Of a stretch of 64,000 bases of DNA, positions 1-18,200 are shown in pieces. Under the pieces are notes generated by a model. The model did no database searches, was not told the origin of the DNA, and saw nothing but the letters and a program-made list of their open reading frames with translations. Each line of letters opens with the position of its first letter. Position 1 is the stretch's first letter. A program made the position numbers and the translations under genes. The stretch comes from Zonotrichia leucophrys gambelii (taxonomy: Eukaryota > Chordata > Aves > Passeriformes > Passerellidae). Location: contig NC_088177.1 of assembly GCF_028769735.1 (NCBI RefSeq), positions 19,474,599 to 19,538,598 on the forward strand, in the 5' to 3' direction.

Positions 1-1996
1 GTTTACCTAGTTCTCATTAAGTTTTATTCTGATAAAACCTTTTGCCTTCTCCACAGTAAGGGAAAAGACCATATGCTGAAATTTCAGAGAGGTCATGGAA
101 CAGATCAGCCTAAATCACATCTTGTGCTTGTTTGGGACTTTTGCTTGTTGTTTGGAGGGGTTGTTTGCTTTTTTGAGAATCATGTTTATCATCACACAAT
201 TTTGGAGATAATTTGTGCCCTCCATTAATTCAGTAATGAGAATACCTTTAAAAATTCTGCAATTCTTCAAGTTCTATCCACATTTAATAAGACTTAAACT
301 AACATAAGAGTGTAACAAAAGTGTGGTTTTCCTTTGGGGAATGTGTGCATGTGCCTATCTAGTGCTTTCTGATGCAGAAGTGTCAGAATATTCAGGAGAA
401 ACCCTCACATTTTAGGAGTTTTCATTTAAAGTGCATTCCTTTATCTTTGTGCTTCCTTCTGATCTCAGTGAAACACTTTTGTTTAAATTGCAGAAGTCAC
501 TTTAAGCATATGTGGTTAGATCTGTTTCCTAAGGTATGCATGCTAAAATCTAGAGGAGTATGTTGTGTTTATCCTGGAAATTTATCAGCCTGTACAAAAC
601 CCATCAAAACTTCAGTAAGTTTATCTTCACCAAGGACAAACCTCACCTTGGGCTCTGGACTGTAGTGGAAAGGGATGGGCAGAGCAGGGCTGGCTGGAGA
701 TCTGCACTGCTGGCCCAAACTCCTGTGTCCACATTATCCACACACACACATTCAGGTTGTGTGTCACTGGAATATTTACTTTACTTAATGTTTCCTTCCC
801 CCTTCCCTTGTTTTTAATTCAGTGGTGCAGTTGAGAGAAGACAGATTAAAAAATCCAAATGCCAACAAGAGAGAAAAACCAGTGCTCTGCCAGGGCTGGC
901 TGTAGGGAAGGGATGGCAGCCATCCAGAAGCAAAGATGAAATTCTCAAAGCAAGAAGAAAGCTGAAAGAACCAGCTAGGTAAAAGGAAACACATGAAGAG
1001 AAAATGCAAATGTGACACTAAGCCAGGGACCAAGCAGGTGAAACCTTGTCTTGAGCTAATGCTTTCAATGTGTGTCAGTGCATGGTGGTGTTTGAACTGT
1101 GTTTAGAGGCAGCACACGTGTGCTGGTGGACAGTTCATGCCAGGCGTCAGTGCAGAATGAAAATATAGAAATAGAACAATGTGCATTGCACAGCCTCTCA
1201 AAAACAAACCTATCCCCACCTCCCATCAATAAAAAAACAAATGTAGATCAATCTTGCAGTAGCTGATTGCCTTTGTTCCCCTCCCTTGTAGAATCACTTT
1301 TATATTTAAGCACAATTGGCAGTTAGTACATAAAAATCCTTTATGGTTTTGTATTATGCTACTAGGGCACTAGGGATATGCATAAATGGTTTTCAGAGGA
1401 GGAAAGAATTATTTTTTGTGAGTAGAGTCACCATCAACACCTTGACTCTGGATTACCATGTTTTTGACTCAGTTCTTCTGCAGTTTTAAAATCAACTAAT
1501 GTTGATCACTGTAATTTCACATGTTTATTTTAAATGGAAGGACTGCATGTTCAAAAGTCTTATTAAAACATTTTATATAAGATTACAGGTTACCGAAAGA
1601 ACTGTCTGCCAAATGTAAAATGTCTTGGTTTCAGGATAATTTATGGACAGTGGTAATACAGATATATTCCAAAAATACATTGTACTCACACTGGTATCAC
1701 TCATGTTAATATGGTTTACTTAGTTCCTTCTGTGGCTGTTCCTTTGCCACAGTACTTTTCCAGACAAGAGAAGGGTATAAAAATGCTCCTGCTTTTCACT
1801 CTGGTCTATGAAAACCTACCTTCTTAGATACCTTCTGTGTATTTTTTACAGGTAACAATAGATCTGATGGATTCACTGAAATTAAAACAACTAATGCCAC
1901 TGGGTTTGCTTGAGTCTAAATGATATTAGTCTAAGAGAAGCTGACACTTCAGGTAACAATCTTTTTTAAGAAGTGTTTTGTAAATCTTTCTGGGAA
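1..1996. other. Intergenic DNA downstream of WDR12, no gene seen
   Basis: AT-rich sequence with only short reading frames that resemble no protein I recognise. It lies beyond the 3' end of WDR12, which is transcribed toward it. In other vertebrates the next gene on this side is ICA1L, but no ICA1L exon is visible here. I see no RNA gene and no clear repeat before the LTR that begins near 2 kb. Confidence 0.6.
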
Positions 1997-2002
1997 GGCA
2001 AG
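1997..2002. repeat. Target-site duplication, left copy (GGCAAG)
   Basis: The same hexamer GGCAAG directly follows the LTR at 2341-2346. An exact match indicates a genuine integration and limited age. Confidence 0.85.
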
Positions 2003-2340
2003 TGTAGCAGATAGGGCCTGGCGTTCGGAAGATCTCGTGATGTTACGGGAAGACAGGGCCCCTGTCCCCTTAGATAAGAAAATTAACATAGGAATGTAGC
2101 CCCTAAACCGATTCCGGTAACTTTCCACTTGCCCAGGTAACTTTCCATCCCCTACTAACCATAGATGGTAAGGACAGACCCTCACCTGACTATAAAACCC
2201 CACGGGAAGAGAGAATAAAGGCCTTTGATCCTCCACCATATTGGTGTCCGCGTGTTTCTTAGGCCCGAGCGACCCCGGGGAAGGGGGTCGCCGTGCTGTT
2301 TCCTGAAACCAGGCCGCCTGCCTTGTATCAGAAGGCAACA
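2003..2340 (+). mobile_element. Solo LTR of an avian endogenous retrovirus
   Basis: A 338-bp element starts with TGTAGC and ends with GCAACA, so it has the TG...CA termini of a retroviral LTR. It is flanked by an exact 6-bp duplication, GGCAAG, at 1997-2002 and 2341-2346. A TATA box (TATAAAAC, 2191-2198) is followed by a polyadenylation signal (AATAAA, 2214-2219) in the order expected for U3-R. There is no internal gag-pol-env sequence, so this is a solo LTR left by recombination between the two LTRs of a provirus. A 6-bp duplication fits alpha- or betaretrovirus-like (ERVK-type) elements. The exact family is not identified. Confidence 0.88.
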
Positions 2341-2514
2341 GGCAAGAAAACCATATTAAGCTTATTTACCTTGCTTTAATGAGTCTTTAGACATATAAGT
2401 TGTTAGTTGCAGTACTTCCACTTGCAGAGCAAAGAGATCAGACATCCTTACCCTGTCCGTTGCCATTTTCACCAGTTTTGCTCTTTGATATTTCTTAAAA
2501 CTCCTTACTCAGAA

Positions 2515-2572
2515 CTATATATGAAGTATATATATAGTCTATATATAATGATATATATATATATATAAATGT
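2515..2572. repeat. TA-rich microsatellite
   Basis: Imperfect runs of alternating TA, including an uninterrupted block near 2550-2566. This is simple-sequence DNA with no gene. Confidence 0.8.
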
Positions 2573-3283
2573 CTATATTATAAACCTGGAGATCAGAGTT
2601 CCCACTCTTCAAAGAACAGTTATTAATTTAGCATTTGACTTGTTAGTGCTGTGCAGGTGTTACACTGATGGGAAGCCAAGGCTCTGGCGAGGATATTCAA
2701 GTGAGGTCTGCACACAGTTTAACAGGGTGCTGCTTGAACAGCACATGTATGTAATCTAACAAACTGCAGCAAAGCTTTTGCATTTGAATGCTGAACTCAA
2801 AGCAAAACCACCAGCAGAGAAATTGAGCATGTTTGAATAGTGCTTATTCTCTATCAACCTAAAAGCTATTGCAACTTTTTGCATCTCTTCTTTGTAAGAA
2901 CAAATTCCTTCTACTTCTGCCTTCTCTGTGTGATTCACCATTGTTTCTACACATCCTTAGGTCCAACACAGCACATCAGTGTCTGCAGCACAACAAGTAC
3001 TGTGGTGCAAGGCTGGCATTCTTATAATCTACAACCCTAATTTATGAGCCACTAAAATACAGAATATTTCATCTGCCAATAAATCCGTCAAGTTCCTGTA
3101 TATCATCATATAAATGTATGCTATTTATACTGCATACATACCAAGTCTTCATCCTAGAAAGAAGCCTGCGTTCTTAATTAAGGACTAAATCATAAGAACT
3201 GTCAACAGCCAGACTGAGAGGAGAGCTGAAATCTCATTTTTATCTGAAATGGCACATTAAACCAATGAACTGTTGATAAAACT

Positions 3284-3289
3284 TTTATT
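3284..3289 (-). terminator. WDR12: Likely WDR12 polyadenylation signal
   Basis: TTTATT on the plus strand reads AATAAA on the minus strand, about 370 bases beyond the WDR12 stop codon. It is the first canonical hexamer I noticed downstream and would give a short 3' UTR. A T-rich run on the plus strand lies immediately beside it. Actual usage is inferred, not shown. Confidence 0.5.
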
Positions 3290-3654
3290 TTTTTTGCCAA
3301 CATAAAGCAGGTAAACTCAAAAAATAATTTAGTCATTGAGTAGCTTTTCTGTAAGTAACAGCAAACAGTTTACTTCTTATTAAAAGGGCTATACAAATAG
3401 TAATTTAAAAGATGTTAATTCAAAGCCATCCAAAAGGGAGGAAATTACCTTTGCTTTGTTTCACATGAATCCCATTTGGGCTTTGCTATTTTTCTGTGAC
3501 AAGTATGGATATAGGTTACCAATACAAAACCAGGAACAGCTCTCTGAGCAACAAACTCCTCCCTTCTTCAGAAGTTGATTGTGTAGAGATGCTAATAGAG
3601 AGCAACTGCTGCAAAAATCATTCTTTTTAAAAAAAGTCTTCTGGCTGTTGACCT

Positions 3655-11130
<7,476 letters not shown>

Positions 11131-11149
11131 GGCTGTCGCCGGCACCGAG

Positions 11150-11155
11150 CACGTG
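11150..11155. promoter_or_regulatory. Canonical E-box CACGTG near the WDR12 start
   Basis: CACGTG sits 20 bases upstream of the WDR12 ATG, inside the CpG island. MYC/MAX and USF bind this palindrome, and ribosome-biogenesis genes are typical MYC targets. The motif is seen; binding is inferred. Confidence 0.55.
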
Positions 11156-11297
11156 TCGCGGCGCGCCCCGGCCGAGCCCCCCGCGGGACCGCGCGCCGCC
11201 CGCGTGCCGCGCGCCCGCCGCGCTCCCGAGAGGCCGCGCGCCGCCGCCTTCCCGGCGCCCCCCGCGCGCCCCCGCCCCGCTCCGGGCTGAGGGCGGG

Positions 11298-11309
11298 CGC
11301 GCGTGCGCG
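11298..11309. promoter_or_regulatory. NRF1-like site (CGCGCGTGCGCG)
   Basis: The 12-mer fits the NRF1 pattern YGCGCRYGCGCR, which is common in divergent CpG-island promoters. It lies between the WDR12 start and the presumed CARF start. Matches are also expected by chance in such GC-rich DNA. Confidence 0.45.
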
Positions 11310-11567
11310 GAGCGGAGGCGCGCATGGCGGCGGGGCTGCGGGAGCCGAGCCCAGGTGGAGTAACGCGGCTCCGGCATCTCCCCCCGGGCCGCCGCGACGG
11401 GGCCCCGGCCGGTGCTTCCCGCCGCCCCCGCCGCGGGGCTGTGGTGCCGAGGGGTGCGACGGGTGCGGGCTGAGGCGCCCTCCGCGCTCCTCGGGGCTGG
11501 GGCGCGTTCCGGGGTCCCTCGCAGGTGCGGGAGCGGTTCCTGGGGCCGCTCCTGAGGGCGGCCGCCC

Positions 11568-11776
11568 CGGGCTGTGTCAGGGCTGTGTCCGGGTTGTGAC
11601 GGGCTGTGTCAGGGCTGTATCCGGGCTTTGCCCGCGCTGTGCCGGGCTGTGCCCCTGCTGTGTCCGGGCTGTGCCTGGACTGTGCCGGGCTGTGACGGGC
11701 TGTGCCCGTGCTGTGTCCGGGCTGTGCCTGGACTGTGCCGGGCTGTGACGGGCTGTGTCCGGGCTGTGTCCCGTGT
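11568..11776. repeat. GC-rich minisatellite built on GGGCTGTG units
   Basis: About 20 degenerate units of roughly 9-11 bases (GGGCTGTGTCC, GGGCTGTGACG, GGACTGTGCC) follow each other. A higher-order unit of 53 bases is present twice: the block starting at 11658 recurs almost exactly from 11711. The tract lies just inside the CARF side of the shared CpG island, in the 5' untranslated region or first intron. The frames across it are open only because the units contain no stop codon. Confidence 0.9.
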
Positions 11777-14700
11777 GCCGCCCGGGGTCGCTGGAGCGGT
11801 GGTCTCTGCTCGGAGTCACTCGAGTTGTGTTTCTCTGCACGTCAAGCGGCACACCCACAATAAACTGCCTACTAGAAGTAATAAACCCAACGCGCGGTGG
11901 ACTTAAAAAGAAGCTGCAATTGAGTTTGGTGTTCTGGGAGAAGGCTGCTTGTGTGAGGACATGCTGTGTGCTTGCGCTGTTTATAAATTTTTCCCCCCCA
12001 CCTTTTTGACAGTTGTTCGTGGCCTCTGGGAACAGCCGGGGTTTCCCTGAGTGGTCACTCGGTGTTGGAGCGGGCGGGTGCTGGGTGTTTGCTGTTTCGT
12101 GAGGCTCTGAAATCTCGTCTATTTCTGAAGCATACTTCACAGACCTAGCGTTGTTTGTCAGCGAAATTGACACAGGGTCATTTTCCAGCTATTGGCGTTG
12201 TCTACCAAAAACTGACTTGAGAATCCTTTTATGTGTGAGTCCCCAGATCTTCTCTGTATTGTTAACAGCATCTTCTTCTTCTTCCATCATAGAGATAATG
12301 CTAAATCTCAAACTTAGTACAAGCTGACAAAGCTAATTGTAACTCCTTTACTGGGAAGTATCACTATGTCCTGATTTCCTCCCTAATATGTTTTGCTGTA
12401 ATTCACGCCCTTGTGAATTTGTTGTAGAGAAATGTCCTCAAAGGGAGCTTTTTCAGACAGTGAATTTTGATTGCTGTAAGCTATGCAGTTATCCAAAGTC
12501 TTCTTATAATCTTGTAGAAAACTCAAAAGAAATTGATGGTGAAGCATTCAATTGTATGTATTTTCTGTTAAGTATAACCGACACTCTGCATACTGTGCTC
12601 ATGTGGTTAGCATGTTTGCCTGTGGCAGCAGTTTCTGTGGCTGCTTGCTGTCTTTGTAGAGGTGAACCTGGGACAACAAAGGCCATAGATTTCCCTTTAC
12701 TTGAGAAAAGGGCGTCCCAAATGGAAGCAGGGTGAAGGAAATAGACCTGTGGCATTAAAATACCCTAACCCATGTGCTGGAAATGGCCCTGGAATACTGG
12801 AATCGGGAAGCAGCCTATAAAGTGGTGGGAGTGGAGTTGTGTTAAGGCTAAAGCTGAGGCACAGTGATCTGCCTGTGTGCTTGAGGATGCAGCTCTTGTT
12901 CCCACTATACACTAGCATTAAACTTCTACATTTCTCCTTCAGCCAGCTGTTAAACGTGTGATGCCCTGGTGTTACAGTGGGAATTTTTGTGGTGCTCACC
13001 TAATGTTTATGAAGTGATACTTACATGTTATTTACACGTTCCTAACAAATATCCCTGTACTTATGTATACATAAATATACAGGATTTAACTCTCCTGTTT
13101 GGAGAATTCTTCAGCAATATTTATACAACTGTAAGATCCATTAAATGTGCATGTACTTGTACACCTCTGTAGAAGCATATTTCTTTTAGACAAAAAATAA
13201 TAATTTTTGTTTGTGGTTGCACGCAAGCACTTGGGTTAATGAAACCTGGATGGTTAAACCAGGATGTTGATTTTCCAAGTGGTGTGTGTGCCAGTGGTTT
13301 GCCTGGGTTACAACACTGATCAGACAAAATCATGGGGCAAAATTGTACCACGGGGATTATATTAAACACAAATATAAAATATATGGGCTGCTTATGGAAG
13401 GAAGCTGGATAAATATCACTGTGTATTTACCTCACTGCTGGATTTTTCCGCCTGAGCTTTGTTATTAACTATTGTTAGCTACAGGATGTTGGGCTGCTGG
13501 GGTCATTGGTGTGTCCCCATAGAGCTGTGCTTGTGTTCTGTTGTTGGGTTCCAGCATGCTCAGAGTCCGTGTTATCGGTATCTGGAACAAACTCAGTTTA
13601 TCTCAAAGAACTAAATGTGCTGCTTTTGCAAAACTGCTGTCTCTTCTTTACATCTTTGAGCTGAGAGGAAATGGTTGAGTGATGATGAAATCTGGTTTTC
13701 TGGGGTTTTTTTTTCCATTTGCTGCTAAGATGCTTCAGACATTTTAACTGAAACATCTTATAATTGTTCTCAGATCCAAAGCTCAAAAATATTTGGTAAA
13801 CATGAGGTAACTTCATTTGGAGCTTGGTCTAGAGTGTCATCACTTGAAAATTGAATGGAAAAATAAATCTGCTTTAGATTAGAGTATTAATATATTGAGC
13901 ATATGAGCTGCTTAACTTCTCAATGTTGTTTGTATCAGCAGGATGCTTTATTCAGCTTCAAAAGCCAAGGAGATGTGGATTTACTTTGCCTTTGTGTCCT
14001 TTATACCTTTGCAAAGCAGAATAAATCTGTGCTTTAAGAGTTGTACGGTTCTTTTGAAGTTACTCTCTAGCCTGTTACAGTCTCCTTGCAAAAGCTGTAA
14101 ACAGTTGAAATACCAGAGCCAAGAAGGTCCATCTTGAGGAATTTGCTTGCGTGGTGTGGTGAAGAAGATACAGCTGGTAGGAGTCATGTGCTAATATAAT
14201 GCAGCCTGTCTTTAAAATAAAATACTGAAGAGAAAAATCGTGACCACCCTTCCCCCTCCTTCACCCCAAACTCCAGGAGTTTTCTGCTGTTCATTTGGGT
14301 ATGTTGTGTGTGTAGTTTTATAGATGTAAACTCTTGTTAGGCAGGGGCCAAGTTAATTGTCATTTTGTCCTGCTGCTCGTGAATGTTTGGGATTGGTTGC
14401 TGCTTTAAAGGGTGTGCTGTGTGCATGAGAGCATTGTCCTGTGCATGTGGCAATTCACTGTCCAATATTATCTGTCTGTTTCAAGGTTTGCAGTGGGCAG
14501 CTGAGTATCTTGAAGCTTCCTTTGGGATAGGAGGTAGATCTCTGAACTGCTGGGAACTCTGTCGTTTTGTCTTCCACCACGTGATTAATGCCAAATTTTG
14601 TTTTCCATATCTGGTGTTTTTTTCTGCCCAAAGCATATCACTGTAGGCTAACAATAGTAATTTTATTTCTTTTACATGCTGTCTTATAAGCCTTTAAAAC

Positions 14701-15150
14701 AAATTGATTTACTTCAAGATGTCTGCATGACAGAGTTGCATAATGCAAATTCTGTCTGGTGATTATGGAAGAAGGTGACTAATGTATTTATAAAGCACTG
14801 CTGGCATGTGCTTAAATATCAAGTGTTCTCTGGATGTGTGTGGTTGTTAGTTCAGTGCTTTTGGACATATTCAGATGAAAATCGTGGGAGGGTGTTTTGT
14901 ATCTGTGTATGCAATGACAAATCAAGCAAATTGTCTCATATAAAAAGCTAAGCTCTACTCCTGGAGCAGCACACTGGAATTTTTCTGCAGTGAGTAATAA
15001 TGTGATAAGGAGGCAAGGATTTCTGGAGAACTTTGCTGTTACCTACAACAGCATTAGAACTTGTAACACTGAGTTTGTAAAACCTGAAGACACCTGACCT
15101 GCAGCAATCTCCTGGCAGAAGGCTAAAATGAACTTCTGTAACCTTTTCAG

Positions 15151-15272
15151 GTCACCTTGTGATGGAAGAGAGTGGAGCTGACCATGATATTGCTATGGAA
15201 GGATCTAATGATTTGTTCATAGGCAGCTGTAGTGCTACAGGAGAGTCAGAAACAAATGATCAGATTTTTCAG
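15151..15272 (+). other. CARF: CARF exon carrying the start codon
   Basis: A clear acceptor (CCTTTTCAG at 15142-15150) opens this exon. After 11 bases of presumed 5' UTR the ATG at 15162 begins MEESGADHD. The exon ends TTTCAG/GTGAGC with the frame closed. Upstream non-coding exons must lie between the CpG island and here, but I could not place them. Confidence 0.85.
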
Positions 15273-18200
15273 GTGAGCTATGAATGCTTTGTCCTTGTAG
15301 ATGCTTCCTTTACATCCACTCTGATGAGTTTCAAATATGCTATTTCATCAATGCAGGGCTTTTTCTTGCCCTTAGAGTAATGCATCATGTCTTATAAGAA
15401 TGTGCATCCTTCCCTTGGATTCCTGTGCCATTCAGTTTTGAACTGATTAATATCCAGATGTTACATGTAATGACAACCTCCAGTGATTATTTCCTGCTAT
15501 GGTGCTGAGGAAATGCATGTTTTATTTTGTTAACTCTTTAAAAAAGAATGCTTTGTGACATGTGTTGGAGTAGGAGAGGTTCAGAACAGGTGAAAATGAG
15601 GTGGCATTGCTTAGTGACCAAATGTGACAAATAAAGAGTCCAGGGACACAGGACACCTGTGCATGTATTGAGGGAGAGGAGTCTTTCATGTATTTTTTAT
15701 TAGATATTGTCAGATCTTCTTATTTGGGGAGATTTCTGTGCATGAATCCTCTTCTGCAGAATGTTTTTCTGACGTGAAATGTCATTCAGGTAGTGATTTA
15801 CTTGTGTGCTTATCTGTGCACAATGGCTTTAACACAACAGGTGCCACTTGTTTGGTGCTGCTTTTCTGGTGTAGTTCAGTTTCAGCACAGAGAATTTATA
15901 CCTGCAGAATTTTTAATGGGGCTATTTAGATCGAATCTGACTTTAGATAAAATTTAGAAACACTTTTCCTGATTCTTTGATTTGTAGTGTATTAATTTTT
16001 GTTGCAAAAACGTCAGAGTTATGTGTGCAGTTGCTGCAAGAGATAGAACAAATTGCAGCCCTTCTTGCACTGGCCAAATGACACCTTGACATGTTACTGT
16101 CACAAGGACTGCCTATTTTCCCATTATTTTACATGCTTAATATTTGTGTTGCCAGAGTTTCCACAAGACAAGTATTTGTACCTATGCTCTTTAATTTAAT
16201 GAAAATGGCATGTACTCTAAGACTTTGCTTCTACAAACTTGATGAAGATACACTCTATTTTTTAAAGATTTTGAAACTCTGATTCTTGACCTTATGCTGT
16301 ACAATTCCTGGCCTTGAATCGGAGGTTGTGTTGCTTGTATTTCTTCTGTGGTAAAGAATTTTTAAAATGTGTAGAGATTTTTTTTCTTCATAGCTAAATG
16401 CATGTATGGAAAGGCCAAGTGGAAGAGTATCTAGGATTTCAAATCAAGTTGGTGAATATTTTACAGTTTTGTTTTTGGTATAAGTCTCAGTTTCTGGGCA
16501 GACTTGAGGTGTTTTAAAGTTATACATGGTTTTTGGGGAGTAGATTTTGAGCAAAAGGGATTTTCTTTTGTCTTAGTAGAGAGACTTCATTCTAGGAAGC
16601 AGGAATAAGAATACTTTTCAGCATGGAAGTAGCAAACAAAAGTAGAACTGCTAGTGTTAGCCTCTTGGTCAAGAGCTCCTCTGAGTGTATGCTATTGCGC
16701 ACTGGTTTTAAATGTTCTTTTCTCTTTCTTGTTGTTTTTTTTTTTTTTTTCCTTCGTAGAAGTTGCTGCTCAAAGTACATTTGACTGTTTTTCCTCTGTG
16801 AAAGCAACTGAGGTGCATGGATCCCAGGGATCTGTTGTTCGGCCGGAGCGACTCTCCCCCAGCCCTGCCCATCGCAGTCCCCCTGTCGGGCAGCCCTCCC
16901 CAGGCGCGGTCCTGCTCTGCCGAGGAGCTGCACGGGGCAGAGCAGCCCAGGCAGCCGCTGTGTGAGCTGCAGCCCCTGCGAGGGCCCGGTGCGCCCATGG
17001 TGAGTGTGGGCTGTGTTCGCACACCAGGGAGCTCGCTGAAGAGCTCTCTTACTGGTGGTTTGGTGGAGCAGCAGCTGATTCACACTTTATATCTAGCAAC
17101 AAGGTGGAACTTCTCTGTGGTACGGTTCATGCTCCAGTTGCCCTTCTTCAGGTAGGCAAATCCTGTCTGCAGCAATTACTAATTTTAAACTGATGTCTTT
17201 TGTCAGTATCGAGCCTGGATGCTGCAGTGTGACAAGATCTTGTATTTCTACTGCTGCTACTTTCTCTATATTCCCTGGATAAATCTCTGGTTTTTTTGGG
17301 GAATCAGAACATTAGCAGTAAGCTAAGTCATTATGTTTCACCTTTCTCCCTCAATTAATTTTCTTAAAATGTTACTTTGTAATTTGTAACACCTATTTTG
17401 TAAAAAAGGCAACTCTCTCACCCAGAGTCCTGTGTAATTATGTCCTGTGTAAATGTACCAAGAGGAGTTGTTCAAGTTTTTCAGAATCCCAGATGATTGA
17501 ATTTGTATTGTTTTTTTAAGCCATGGGACTTTTCTTCTCTCTGGGTTTTCATGAAATGCTGCCCATAGAGGTCAGTTTCTTAGAAGTAAAGCTCACAATT
17601 TTTATGTTACTATTAGTTCTGCTAGTCCATGAATGGAGTTACAGTGAATCCAACTATGAATGGCTTCCAGGTGTTTGTGTGTAATAGTAGAATTGTCAGT
17701 TTCAAGTAAATGTGTAATTCATTGTAGAATCAGGTAAAGTACTGGGGGGTTTTTTCTTTCTTTCTTTAATTAAAGACCTATTTTAAAAGGGGAAAGTAAT
17801 TTTAAGAAATTGACAATAAAGATACAGTTTGCTTATTACATAAAGTCAAGTAAATATACAGTCCCTAACTCCAAGCAAAATATTTCCTGTTCTGGTAATA
17901 ATCAAACCCAGTCATGCTGCATGATCACCATACAAACTGGAGCCATTCATCCTTCTGTGTGACTGCCTTACAGATGATTGTTACCAGCCAGTCAGAAAAT
18001 GGGCAGGTGCTGCACGTCATTCCTTCTGCCCAGCCAGGAGTGACCCAGGTGATTATTCCTCCAGGTCAGCTTCTGGATGTGACCAGCACACAGGGTGAGT
18101 TTAACCTGTGGGACTTGAGGGTTTGTGCTCCTGTGACTAAGCTCATCCTCCGTGCTCTTTTTAAGCACCTCGTTTCCTTTCCTATGTTGTAAGACAGAGT

